DNA from: Anaerolineales bacterium UBA6663
Lineage (GTDB): Bacteria; Chloroflexota; Anaerolineae; Anaerolineales; UBA6663
Length of the DNA stretch: 15,258 nt
Assembly: GCA_002455335.1 (NCBI GenBank)
Contig: DKKP01000130.1
Coordinates: 1,264 to 16,521 of the forward strand
Reading direction: 5' to 3'
The notes beneath the pieces are model-generated. The model did no database searches. It saw nothing but the letters and a program-made list of their open reading frames with translations, and was not told the origin of the DNA. Every line of letters starts with the position of its first letter. Position 1 is the stretch's first letter. The position numbers and the translations under genes are program-made. Shown here piece by piece: positions 1-6,887 of this stretch.

Positions 1-264
1 GAGCAGCGCCGGCGTCGGTGTGGCCGAGGGCTCCTGGGTGGCCCGGTCGGTCGGCGCCGCAGTGTCTGTCGCGGCAGCCCCTGCTGTGGGTGCCAGAGCC
101 GGGGTCGACGTCGCCGTATCGGCTGGGCGTTCCGTCCGCGTTTGCGAGGCGAGCGACGTCGGCAGGCTGCACGCGGCCCCGACGAGGTTGACGGCGAGCC
201 ACAGCAGTGAGGCGCGACCGATACCGGACCTGGCCCACACCTCTGCCACGCGCTTCGTTTTCAT
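1..264 (-). CDS. N-terminal part of a probable lipoprotein with Thr/Ala/Pro-rich linker (cut by window edge)
   Basis: The minus strand reads open from an ATG at 262-264 to the window edge (88 residues, no stop), so the C-terminal domain is missing. Residues 1-8 are basic (M-K-T-K-R start). Residues 19-31 are a hydrophobic stretch ending at Cys32 in a V-G-A-A-C context, a loose lipobox, so the protein is probably exported and lipid-anchored. From about residue 40 it becomes a low-complexity Thr/Ala/Pro linker (S-T-P-A, P-T, T-P-T-P steps), which in this kind of genome usually precedes a C-terminal surface domain. A GAGG Shine-Dalgarno element sits 7 nt upstream of the ATG and supports this start. 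The function cannot be named because the informative domain lies outside the window. The lipobox has Gly at -3, so a plain signal peptide or a signal anchor is also possible. Confidence 0.65.
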   Translation of the reverse strand, partial: MKTKRVAEVWARSGIGRASLLWLAVNLVGAACSLPTSLASQTRTERPADTATSTPALAPTAGAAATDTAAPTDRATQEPSATPTPALL

Positions 265-709
265 TGGGAAGCCTCATTCTTGATCGACCAGCCCCAATCC
301 CTCGTATTGTGTATCGGATTTGTCTAGATGGGAAGAGCCAGGCGAAAAACGGGTGCTCCGGAGGCGACGGGCAGGGTCCGCGCGAAACCGCGACCCCCGG
401 ATCACGCCGTGATTGGCCCCTCTGACCGACCCCAGGCGGTTCGCGGACGCGACCTGAATGCGCGGGGAGAGGGTCAGCGCTCGAGCCGTGGACCACGAGC
501 GCACGTTCATCGATGAAGACGTAGATCCATCTTGAGGCGTCGCGCAAACAGCGGTGATTGACCCGAGGCTCCCCCGGGACCGTCGGCCTCGAGGCGCTGA
601 TGCGGTTCGGTGAGCCAGAGTGTCGCCCAGGCGCCACGACGAAGACTGCCCGCCTGAGTGGGCCAGGCAGAGCCACAGCGCTGTTCGATGGATGTCAAGC
701 CCCTGAGCG
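265..709. other. Intergenic stretch with no convincing gene
   Basis: About 445 bases lie between the start of the left-edge lipoprotein and the end of the dehydrogenase gene. Short open frames exist on both strands, but their translations are Arg/Ser/Pro-rich and lack hydrophobic cores, family motifs or ribosome sites. The one small ordered element is a near-palindrome at 401-413 (ATCACG-C-CGTGAT), which could be an operator half-site pair or a chance hairpin. The promoter of the left-edge lipoprotein must lie near 290-330 on the minus strand, but I cannot pick a clear -35/-10 pair. Confidence 0.5.
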
Positions 710-1609
710 TCAGGCGATGGGCTGAGGTTGAGCGATGCTCGCGTTCGCTTCGGCTTTCGCGATGAGTTCTTCCGTCACGGCCCACAACTGCCGGCGCAGG
801 GCGGCGTCATAGGTCTGATCCGAGGAGCGCATCCGCACGCCGCTCTGAAAGTACACGCCGTTGAGGCTGGCCGCTTCGGGCGAACTGGCCAGATACACGA
901 CGGTCTCGGCCGCTTGCTCGGGAGTGCGGACGTTTTTCATAAACAGGGGGACGACCCGGATCATCAGGTTCTGGAAGGCCGTGGCCCCTGCGCGCACGAC
1001 CGGCACAAAGCCCGGGCACAGGCAGTTGGCCGTCAGGCCGTCGGCCCGATAGCGCTCGGCCTGCTCATAGGTCAACATGATCCGACAGACGTTGCTCCAG
1101 CCGTACATGCCCGACAGCGGCGGGAAGCGGCGGATCGGGAACTCCTTCTCGCCTTGCAGGTTGTCCAGGCGGATGTCGCGCCAGCGATGCGACGACGAGG
1201 CGACGTTGATGATCCGGCCCGCGCCGGATCGACGCAACTGGGGCAACAGGTCACGCGTGAACGTGAAGTAGGCCAGGTAGTTGAGGGCAAAGGTGCGCTC
1301 GAAGCCCTCGGCCGTCACGACCCGCTCCGAGAACGCGTAGCCGGCGTTGTTGACGAGCACGTCCACCTTGTCGTGGGCGGCGCCGATCTCGGCCGCGACC
1401 CGGCGCACGTCGGCCTGCAGCAGAAAATCCCCGACATAGAGCTCGGGGCGCTGCCCGGTGGCCGCCGCGATCTTCTGTCGCGCTGCCTCGCCGCGTTCGC
1501 GGCTGCGACAGACCATGACGACGGTGGCGCCCAGGGCAGCCAACCGCTGAGCGCTGACGAACCCAAATCCATTGTTGGCGCCCGTGATGACGCAGACCTT
1601 GCCTTGCAT
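710..1609 (-). CDS. Short-chain dehydrogenase/reductase (SDR), retinol-dehydrogenase-like, with atypical active site
   Basis: The product is a 299-residue NAD(P)-dependent oxidoreductase of Rossmann fold, close to the usual SDR length. The nucleotide-binding glycine motif T-G-A-N-N-G-F-G is at residues 9-16, the structural N-N-A-G motif at 87-90, the catalytic Asn at 110, the catalytic Ser in the S138-S140 run, the catalytic Tyr at 169, and the P-G after the active site at 199-200. The usual Y-x-x-x-K reads Y-G-W-S-N here, so Asn173 replaces the conserved Lys. I chose the ATG at 1607-1609 because the glycine motif follows 8 residues later, as is typical; the frame stays open back to 1804, but that extension is Arg-rich and unlike SDRs. 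No clear Shine-Dalgarno is seen; a TACAAT box ends 6 nt upstream of the ATG. Its divergent neighbour is the VOC gene. The substrate is unknown; homologous enzymes act on alcohols, ketones or lipids. Confidence 0.88.
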   Translation of the reverse strand: MQGKVCVITGANNGFGFVSAQRLAALGATVVMVCRSRERGEAARQKIAAATGQRPELYVGDFLLQADVRRVAAEIGAAHDKVDVLVNNAGYAFSERVVTAEGFERTFALNYLAYFTFTRDLLPQLRRSGAGRIINVASSSHRWRDIRLDNLQGEKEFPIRRFPPLSGMYGWSNVCRIMLTYEQAERYRADGLTANCLCPGFVPVVRAGATAFQNLMIRVVPLFMKNVRTPEQAAETVVYLASSPEAASLNGVYFQSGVRMRSSDQTYDAALRRQLWAVTEELIAKAEANASIAQPQPIA

Positions 1610-1615
1610 CCCTGT

Positions 1616-1621
1616 ATTGTA
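1616..1621 (-). promoter_or_regulatory. Possible -10 box giving a leaderless SDR transcript
   Basis: TACAAT on the minus strand lies 6 nt before the SDR start codon, so transcription would begin at or within a base or two of the ATG. I find no good -35 hexamer at 16-18 nt. This is a weak call, supported mainly by the lack of a Shine-Dalgarno site at this gene. Confidence 0.25.
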
Positions 1622-1839
1622 GTGCACGCCGGCATCCCTTCCCGGGGCTCGAACCTCAGGGTAGGCGCCTGACGCCTCGCCCGTGCTCACGTGAGCGGCT
1701 TGGATCCTCAGTGTCTGGTCGGCGGCGCTAGAATTTCGGTCAATCAAGCGCATGGCGCCGGGACGTAACCCGGGTAGCCTACGATCGACCCGTGAAACGG
1801 ACATCGTGGAGCCGGGCGGGGTGAAAGGAGTGCCGCAGA

Positions 1840-2211
1840 ATGGAACTGGGTGCGTTTTCGGTCAGCCTGAACGTGAAAGACATCCAGGTGTCGAAGGCGT
1901 TCTACGAGAAGCTCGGCTTCACCGAGTTCGGCGGCAATCTCACCGACAACTGGGTGATCATGAGGAACGGCGACACCCTCATCGGCCTCTTCCAGGGCAT
2001 GTTCGACAAGAACGTGCTCACCTTCAACCCGGGTTGGGACCCCAACGCGCAACCGCTCGACCCGTTCACGGACGTGCGTGAGCTTCAGCGTCAACTGAAA
2101 GCCCGCGGCGTCACCCTGCAGCGCGAGGCGGATGAGACCACAAGCGGGCCCGATTGGATCTCGGTCGAGGATCCCGACGGCAATTCGATCCTGTTCGATC
2201 AACATCGGTGA
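1840..2211 (+). CDS. VOC-superfamily protein (glyoxalase/bleomycin-resistance fold)
   Basis: The product is 123 residues, the usual size of single-module vicinal-oxygen-chelate proteins. Residues 4-31 have the typical beta-alpha opening (beta strand, V-K-D, then an S-K-A-F-Y-E-K-L-G-F helix), and the C-terminus carries the signature D-P-D-G-N followed by a hydrophobic strand. An AAAGGAG Shine-Dalgarno at 1824-1830, 9 nt before the ATG, fixes the start. In metal-dependent family members a His in the first strand and a Glu in the last strand bind the metal. Here the first-strand position looks like Ser and the last strand reads I-L-F-D, so the classical ligand set appears absent and the protein may bind or sequester a ligand rather than catalyse glyoxalase chemistry. 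It is transcribed alone, divergent from the SDR gene. The substrate cannot be named. Confidence 0.85.
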   Translation: MELGAFSVSLNVKDIQVSKAFYEKLGFTEFGGNLTDNWVIMRNGDTLIGLFQGMFDKNVLTFNPGWDPNAQPLDPFTDVRELQRQLKARGVTLQREADETTSGPDWISVEDPDGNSILFDQHR

Positions 2212-2329
2212 GCGCAGCCGGGCGCCTGTGGACAGCGGATCAAGCCGACGTCTCGTCGCGGGCGCGAACGCTCGAGGAGCGCGTATGCCGAAGGCTCGAG
2301 CATCGATGAACGCGTCTGCGCCGCGTTGC

Positions 2330-2671
2330 TTAAACAGGCCGCTCGCCTGTCGTAAGAATCGCGCGGCCCGGGCCGTGATAGCCACTGATATCAGTGCATT
2401 CCGGGATCCACTCGGCGCAATCCAGCACCTCAACCAAGTCGTAAACCACGTCGGCTTCGACGAACGGCCGCATCGGGCCGACGACCTGCGCAACAGTGCC
2501 CGTGAAGCTGTTGGCCGGCATTGTCGAAGGGGATTGCCCCGCGCCGGGCGTGTAGCTAGCGCTGATTCCGCTGTTGGCGATTGGCCTGTATCCGCACCTT
2601 GGCGGCCTCCGGGATGGATCTGCAACCGGGCCAGACGCCACACGTACTAGCCAACAACCCACACGCTCCAC
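2330..2671 (-). CDS. Short hypothetical ORF, possibly the remnant of a larger gene
   Basis: An open frame on the minus strand ends in TAA at 2330-2332 and can be read back to a GTG at 2669-2671 (113 residues). The last 63 residues, starting at an internal ATG at 2516-2518, look genuinely coding: mixed hydrophobic/acidic composition, three Cys (two at C-A-E-W-I-P-E-C) and a Gly/Pro-rich end (S-G-Y-H-G-P-G-R). In the last 43 codons, first and third positions are GC-rich and second positions are not. The first 40 residues are Arg/Pro-rich and look non-coding. No Shine-Dalgarno marks either start, and the 5' part overlaps the cytochrome leader. I do not recognise the family. It may be a small Cys-containing protein or the 3' end of a decayed secreted-protein gene. 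Confidence 0.3.
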   Translation of the reverse strand: MERVGCWLVRVASGPVADPSRRPPRCGYRPIANSGISASYTPGAGQSPSTMPANSFTGTVAQVVGPMRPFVEADVVYDLVEVLDCAEWIPECTDISGYHGPGRAILTTGERPV

Positions 2672-2708
2672 CTGTCAAGAGCGCATCCAAGGGAAAGGAC
2701 CCGTCGAT

Positions 2709-3185
2709 ATGTCCGCTCCAACCTCAGCGCCTGCCTGGCGACGGTGCTGGCCGTTAACCATCGTCACAACTGTCTTCGCGACCTGTTTTCTCATCCCGCT
2801 CTGTTTGTTTGGCGTGCTGCAGTTGAACGCCGGCTACTGGTATCTGCTACGCAGCGCAGCCGGTCCGGGCGTGCAACCAGCACAGGCGCAGAGCCTGCCC
2901 GAAGACTCAGCTGGCGCGACGGTGTTCAGCACAAGCGGCTGCAAGGGCTGTCACACGCTCACGACCAGCAGCAGCCCGGTCGGCCCATCGTTGGCCGGCC
3001 TCGGCGCGCGCGCCGGCGGCACCGTGCCTGGTCTGAGCGCCGAGGACTATGTGCGCGAGTCCATCCTGGAGCCCGACGACTATGTCGTTCCCGGTTATCC
3101 GGATCATGTCATGCCTGCCGACCTAGGCGCGCGATTGAGTGAGGCCGAGCTCGACGCGCTGATCGCTTTTCTGTTGTCGCAGTGA
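2709..3185 (+). CDS. Membrane-anchored monohaem cytochrome c
   Basis: The product is a 158-residue electron-transfer protein with one c-type haem. Residues 16-38 form a single hydrophobic membrane anchor. A linker leads to a class-I cytochrome c domain with the haem attachment motif C78-K-G-C81-H82 and a likely axial Met135 in the H-V-M-P context, ending in the usual C-terminal helix (L-S-E-A-E-L-D-A-L-I-A-F-L). The haem domain should sit on the outer face of the membrane. The start at 2709 is preferred over longer in-frame extensions because AAAGGA at 2694-2699 lies 9 nt upstream and the extended residues look random. Such domains often serve as electron-entry subunits of haem-copper oxidases, but no oxidase, reductase or maturation gene is in the window. 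It is followed by a strong hairpin. Confidence 0.9.
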   Translation: MSAPTSAPAWRRCWPLTIVTTVFATCFLIPLCLFGVLQLNAGYWYLLRSAAGPGVQPAQAQSLPEDSAGATVFSTSGCKGCHTLTTSSSPVGPSLAGLGARAGGTVPGLSAEDYVRESILEPDDYVVPGYPDHVMPADLGARLSEAELDALIAFLLSQ

Positions 3186-3259
3186 AGTTGCGGAGGCTAT
3201 CCGCGCGGTGCTCCGGGCAGTCGCTCGATGTTTGGCGAGTGGTCCGGCAGGCGTTTTTG

Positions 3260-3300
3260 AGCTCCTACAGGCAAACGAGAATTGCCTGTAGGAGCTTTCT
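3260..3300 (+). terminator. Strong hairpin, probable terminator after the cytochrome c gene
   Basis: A perfect 14-bp stem pairs 3261-3274 (GCTCCTACAGGCAA) with 3282-3295 around a 7-nt loop (ACGAGAA). An A-T pair at 3260/3296 extends it. It is followed by TTTCT, a short U-rich tail in the plus direction. It lies 75 nt after the cytochrome stop codon and 28 nt beyond the end of the convergent minus-strand gene. On the minus strand the flank after the stem is A-rich, not U-rich, so it should act mainly for the plus strand. Confidence 0.7.
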
Positions 3301-3323
3301 GGCAAATGGCGTTCGGCGCCGCG

Positions 3324-4256
3324 TCACGGGATGAAGGCCAAGTACAGGGCAGGTTGAGAGACAGTGCCCCCCATCGCGTTCTGAAAGCTGTACTCGCCAT
3401 AGACGATGCCACACACGCGAATCGTACTGTCCTCATAGATGCCCGTGAACGGGCGTTCGAATTCGACGTAAGCGCCGTCGTATGTACCGGCAAAGTACAT
3501 CTGAAGCGTGTCGTCGCCGACGATGTTGAAGACGCGGCCTCGGATGCAGACCTTCTCGCCCTCGTGCTGATCGGCGTAATCGCGCAACTCGCGGTAATCG
3601 ATATCCGCGAACTGCGCGAGGTAATCGCTTGTTGCAGCCCTGGCTTCGCGGGTTTGAGTGGCTTGCGCGGCGCGGCGGGTTTCTGTCGCACTGATGGCCC
3701 GCGCTGTGGCCGTGATCCCGTCAAGATGCGCGGCGCGAGTCGCTGTCGCTGCCGCGGCAACCGCAGTCTGAGATGCGATCTGATTGAACGTGGCTTGCGC
3801 GGCTGCTGTCTCCTCGGCGATGGCGGTCGCTGTCTCGGCGATCAGGGTCGCGGTGGCGGTCGCTGTCGGTGTGCTCGTGGGCCGTGGCGTGGCCGACGGC
3901 CGCTCGGTGGCTGTCGGCGGCACGGGCGTCGCCGTCGCGGCGTCGGCGTTGGCTTGCGCCTGAGCGACCCGTGTGACCAACACGGTGACGACGAGCGGAG
4001 CCTCGTTGGCCACGGAGTTTGCCGGTCGTGCGCTCCGGGTCAGGATCGCGCCTGCCGCGAAGAAGACGACGGCCGTCACCCAGAACAGCACAAAGCCCGA
4101 CTTGTTTCGGATCTGTTCGAACTTGAAACCGGCCAGAAAGATCTGGTAGAGCGCGGCTAACAGACCGACGATGGTGGTCAGGATCGCGCGCATAAGCGCG
4201 GCAATGAGGTTGATACCGGTCAGTAGACAGCCTGAGCCTTGGGACGGGGTGGACAT
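3324..4256 (-). CDS. Membrane protein with Thr/Ala-rich stalk and OB-like C-terminal domain
   Basis: The product is a 310-residue protein of unknown function. Residues 15-43 and 54-73 form two hydrophobic segments separated by a basic loop (K45, R50, K52), which predicts a cytoplasmic loop with both ends outside. Residues 100-215 are a low-complexity stalk: first Pro/Thr (T-P-V-P-P-T, T-P-R-P-T-S-T-P), then Ala/Thr/Gln/Arg-rich and probably helical. Residues 232-310 are a compact beta-rich domain opening with E-K-V-C-I-R-G-R-V and carrying a second Cys in R-V-C-G-I-V. The spacing suggests an OB-fold-like barrel; this is inference from pattern only. GGGAG 5 nt upstream of the ATG supports the start. 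It converges with the cytochrome gene and diverges from the beta-sandwich gene at 4382. A cell-surface binding or adaptor role is possible but unproven. Confidence 0.8.
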   Translation of the reverse strand: MSTPSQGSGCLLTGINLIAALMRAILTTIVGLLAALYQIFLAGFKFEQIRNKSGFVLFWVTAVVFFAAGAILTRSARPANSVANEAPLVVTVLVTRVAQAQANADAATATPVPPTATERPSATPRPTSTPTATATATLIAETATAIAEETAAAQATFNQIASQTAVAAAATATRAAHLDGITATARAISATETRRAAQATQTREARAATSDYLAQFADIDYRELRDYADQHEGEKVCIRGRVFNIVGDDTLQMYFAGTYDGAYVEFERPFTGIYEDSTIRVCGIVYGEYSFQNAMGGTVSQPALYLAFIP

Positions 4257-4381
4257 GGGTTCTCCCTATGAGTGGACAAGACGCATGGTGCCGCATCCCG
4301 GGCCTGTCTGCCATAGACACTTGTCACGGGGTGCAGCAGTGGCGCATGATCCGTGAATGAAGATAATGGTCCGAATAGTGT

Positions 4382-5020
4382 TTGCGGTGTGGGGGCCGCG
4401 TGGTCCAGGCCCCAACCCCGCTGCCTGATGTCGTTGTCGATTTCGAGGCCATGATCTTTGTCGGGGGCTTCGATCCGCGTCTCTGGTCAGAGGAAGCGGC
4501 GGCGCAAAGCACCCTCGAGCAGCGCGACGGCGCGTTGGTGATCTCCCACGTCCCGGATCTCGAACGAGCCACTACTCGCCTTGTGCTGCGAGAGACGTTC
4601 GATCTCCAAGGGCTCGAGGCTTACGAGGCCAGGCTGGCGCTGGATGAAACCAACGGCTCCGGCAACATTCACCTGACCCTCAATGCGGATTCGATGAGCT
4701 GGTGGACGCAGTGCCTGATCCAGAATGACGCTCAACCGCGCGTGAGCTGCGTGGCGACGAAGTGGCCGACCGCGAGCTTCGATTACCAGACCGAGTTCAC
4801 GCTGGCCGATTTCGGTGCGTGGCATACCGTCCGAATCGAGGTCTCGGCGGACCCGGTCGCGTTCCGGTACTTCCTGGATGGCCAACCCATTGGCGAGTAT
4901 CAGCCGCCTCGGCCGGAGCGCTTCTCGGAAACGACCTATACGCTGGATGTGGGCGCCTGGAGCTCGACGACATCGGTGGTCGGCCGCGTGGATGACGTCG
5001 TGGTCTCTCGGCGGCCTTGA
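4382..5020 (+). CDS. Beta-sandwich (LamG/concanavalin-like) domain protein, probably 5'-truncated
   Basis: The frame codes for 212 residues from a TTG, with an in-frame TAG just upstream at 4376-4378. From residue 18 it reads as one jelly-roll domain: an opening D-F-E ... F-D-P-R-L-W, alternating beta strands, W-H-T-V-R-I-E-V near 147-154, and R-Y-F-L-D-G-Q-P-I-G-E-Y at 162-173, the late strand pattern of LamG-like sandwiches. Cys111 and Cys123 could form a disulfide. Such domains normally follow a signal peptide and Thr/Pro linker. Here only a linker stub (A-P-T-P-L-P) remains and no signal peptide is in frame. A short frame with a signal-like start (M-K-I-M-V-R-I-V-F-A-V-W) lies at 4357 in another register, joined at a G5 run (4391-4395), so a frameshift is possible. 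A later ATG at 4451 would cut into the domain. The ligand is unknown. Confidence 0.65.
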   Translation: MRCGGRVVQAPTPLPDVVVDFEAMIFVGGFDPRLWSEEAAAQSTLEQRDGALVISHVPDLERATTRLVLRETFDLQGLEAYEARLALDETNGSGNIHLTLNADSMSWWTQCLIQNDAQPRVSCVATKWPTASFDYQTEFTLADFGAWHTVRIEVSADPVAFRYFLDGQPIGEYQPPRPERFSETTYTLDVGAWSSTTSVVGRVDDVVVSRRP

Positions 5021-5046
5021 GCGTCGCGGTGGCGAGCGCGCCGAAC

Positions 5047-5068
5047 ACCGGCCGCGATTTCGGCCGGT
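5047..5068. repeat. Short GC-rich hairpin downstream of the beta-sandwich gene
   Basis: ACCGGCCG (5047-5054) pairs perfectly with CGGCCGGT (5061-5068) around a CGATTT loop. It begins 26 nt after the stop codon at 5020. It has no U-tract, so it could stabilise the mRNA end or assist termination, but it is not a canonical intrinsic terminator. Confidence 0.4.
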
Positions 5069-5246
5069 CAGCGCAGACCGCGTCGCGGCGGATCGCGGGC
5101 GGGCCCAGCTCCCATGGCCCCCGAAGCAAGGTCGACCCCACGCTAATCCGCAACGCCCGAAATCTGCTGCAGAGGCGCGCGCTGATCGCCAAAACGGCCA
5201 GCGGCCAGTTGCGGATGAAGGGACACGGCGGCAGCGCCTGGGTTGG

Positions 5247-5275
5247 TTGACTGGCCTGCCAATTGTGACGATACT
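5247..5275 (+). promoter_or_regulatory. Sigma70-like promoter of the 5309-8063 operon
   Basis: TTGACT (5247-5252) and GATACT (5270-5275) are separated by exactly 17 nt, 33 nt before the ATG at 5309. This is the best -35/-10 pair I find in the window. Predicted transcription starts near 5282, leaving a short leader of about 27 nt. Confidence 0.6.
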
Positions 5276-5308
5276 GTGGCCAACCCGGCCGGATGAATTT
5301 GAGTCCCA

Positions 5309-5818
5309 ATGGATATTGTCAGCCATGCGCTTGTCGGTCGCCTGCTCGCCTCGCGGGAAACGCCTCCGAAAGAGACGGCGCTTCTCATGGGAGCTGCGGC
5401 CCTTCCCGATCTCTTCCAGATCCCGCTCTATGCCTACCTCGGTTACCTGAAGGCGCGCCCGTTCTGGATCCCCGAGAACGCTGATTGGATCGGCTTCCGG
5501 GCCGCCCAGCCGGACTGGGTTCTCTTGTGGGACATCCCTCATAGTGTCCTGTTCTTCGTGGCGGCGGTGGTGCCGCTGGTGCTCCTGCTGAAGATGAACA
5601 GGCTGGTGGTGCTGGCCTATGCCTCGCACCTTGTGATTGATCTGTTCACCCACACCGGCGAATGGGCCGTCAGGCCCTTCTGGCCGCATCCGCTCCTGGT
5701 CGAGGGCTTCACCGATGCCTGGGCCTGGAACCCGATCTGGTTCCTCGTTGCCTGGCTGATCCTTGGACTGTTGATCGTGTTCAAGGACCGACTGCTGCAA
5801 CCGGGAAGGGCGGTGTGA
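5309..5818 (+). CDS. YdjM-like membrane-associated metal-dependent hydrolase
   Basis: The product has 169 residues, the size of the YdjM/YbcI-type putative inner-membrane hydrolases. The characteristic metal-ligand candidates are all present and spaced as in that family: His6 (M-D-I-V-S-H start), Asp34 (A-L-P-D-L), His78 (P-H-S-V-L-F), and His107, Asp111 and His115 in A-S-H-L-V-I-D-L-F-T-H. Hydrophobic segments at about 22-45, 70-95, 98-112 and 141-158 make it an integral membrane protein. The physiological substrate of the family is not established. Upstream is a good promoter and a weak GAG 5 nt before the ATG. Its stop codon overlaps the next start (GTGA at 5815-5818), so it is the first gene of a coupled operon with an EEP-fold enzyme and a multi-pass membrane protein. 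Confidence 0.82.
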   Translation: MDIVSHALVGRLLASRETPPKETALLMGAAALPDLFQIPLYAYLGYLKARPFWIPENADWIGFRAAQPDWVLLWDIPHSVLFFVAAVVPLVLLLKMNRLVVLAYASHLVIDLFTHTGEWAVRPFWPHPLLVEGFTDAWAWNPIWFLVAWLILGLLIVFKDRLLQPGRAV

Positions 5819-6885
5819 GCGTGGGCTGGATTGGATGGCTGGGGGCCCTGGTCGTCGTCCTTGTGGGTGCATGGTTCTGGAGCACTCGGTTTCGGCCCGT
5901 CGACGGGCGGCCAGAGCCCGTGGTCTGTCGCGGCGTCGCGCAGGTGCTGCGGCGCGATCAGCGCCTGAAGGTGATGACCTACAACGTCCAGTACCTGGCG
6001 GGAAAGGAGCACGTCTTCTTCTATGACGTTCCGGACCTGTCAGGCCCTGACTCGCGGCCTACGCCCGCGTCCAGCGCGCGCGCATTGGAGGCCATCGCCA
6101 GCCTGATCAATGCCGAAGACCCGGACATCGTCCTGCTGCAGGAGCTCGACCACGGCGCGCGGCGGACCGACTACCGCGACCAGCTGCCCCTGCTGCTCGC
6201 GCGCCTGCGCGGGCCCTATGCCTGCTCGGCCGAGGCCTTCTACTGGAAGGCGCCGTTCGTCCCCTATCCTAAAATCTGGGGCGCGGTCGGGCTCAAGTTA
6301 GCGACCCTGACAAAGGCGGGCCCGGCACGCGCGGTGCGGCGCAATCTGCCCAGTGACTTCGGCAACCCGCTGATCTCACTCTTTGGGGCGCAACGCGCTG
6401 TCCTCGAGGTGCGCGTGCCGGTGGAAGGCGCTGGCGACCTGGTGATCATGAACACGCATCTCGAAGCGTTTTCGGCCGGGACCGATCTCTGCGCGCGCCA
6501 GATCGCGCAACTCGATCGCCTGCTCACTGCGCTCGACCGGGAGGGCGTGCCCTGGGTGGCCGGCGGCGATCTCAACGTGCTCCCGCCCGGGCAATACGCG
6601 CACCTGATCCCGAGCCACCAGACCTACTACAACCAGGCCACGGAGATGGCTGTCCTCTACGACCATCACGCCGTCCTTCCCTCGCTGGCGGCGGTGACGG
6701 GGCCAGAGGGTTCGAAATCCTATACGTACTTCGGAAACGACCCCGCCTTGCCTGGGCCCGATCGGACCCTCGACTATCTCCTCCATTCGCCGCGGCTGCG
6801 GCTGGTAGAGAGCTCTGTGCGTCAGGCCGGTGCGGAAACAGCGTCTGACCATTTCCCGGTCGTGGCCGTATTTGAGATTGTCTAG
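5815..6885 (+). CDS. Membrane-anchored endonuclease/exonuclease/phosphatase (EEP) family hydrolase
   Basis: The product has 356 residues starting at GTG 5815, which overlaps the preceding stop by 4 nt; G/A-rich GGGAAGGG at 5803-5810 is a plausible ribosome site. Residues 4-22 are a hydrophobic anchor. The rest is an EEP-fold phosphodiesterase/phosphatase with the expected metal and catalytic residues: Asn57 (T-Y-N-V-Q), Glu110 (L-L-Q-E-L), His215 (N-T-H-L-E), Asp252 and Asn254 (G-G-D-L-N), Asp320 (L-D-Y-L) and Asp345-His346 (S-D-H-F-P). All look intact, so it should be active. The fold covers DNases, sphingomyelinase-like and inositol-phosphate phosphatases; the sequence does not separate these. 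Arginines just after the anchor (R25, R27, R32) and none before it would favour a cytoplasmic catalytic domain, although a cleaved export signal cannot be excluded. It is co-transcribed with genes on both sides. Confidence 0.88.
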   Translation: MSVGWIGWLGALVVVLVGAWFWSTRFRPVDGRPEPVVCRGVAQVLRRDQRLKVMTYNVQYLAGKEHVFFYDVPDLSGPDSRPTPASSARALEAIASLINAEDPDIVLLQELDHGARRTDYRDQLPLLLARLRGPYACSAEAFYWKAPFVPYPKIWGAVGLKLATLTKAGPARAVRRNLPSDFGNPLISLFGAQRAVLEVRVPVEGAGDLVIMNTHLEAFSAGTDLCARQIAQLDRLLTALDREGVPWVAGGDLNVLPPGQYAHLIPSHQTYYNQATEMAVLYDHHAVLPSLAAVTGPEGSKSYTYFGNDPALPGPDRTLDYLLHSPRLRLVESSVRQAGAETASDHFPVVAVFEIV

Positions 6886-6887
6886 CG

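Noticed and set aside
728..1672. Long plus-strand open frame opposite the SDR gene (314 codons)
   Set aside because: It is the antisense shadow of a gene with full SDR motifs; the translation is His/Arg/Gly-rich with no motifs.
1700..1734. VOC promoter TTGGAT ... TAGAAT
   Set aside because: The hexamers are 23 nt apart, too far for a standard promoter.
1610..1804. N-terminal extension of the SDR to 1804
   Set aside because: It adds 65 Arg-rich residues unlike SDRs; the glycine motif sits at the expected place only with the 1609 start.
1744..2643. Minus-strand open frame of 299 codons across the VOC gene
   Set aside because: It is antisense to a clear VOC protein with a strong ribosome site; its composition is artefactual.
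2574..2708. Upstream extension of the cytochrome c gene
   Set aside because: The Shine-Dalgarno at 2694-2699 and the membrane-anchor layout point to the 2709 start; the extra residues look random.
4487..5872. Minus-strand open frame of 461 codons
   Set aside because: It runs antisense across two plus-strand genes and a promoter; it is His/Arg/Gln-rich without motifs.
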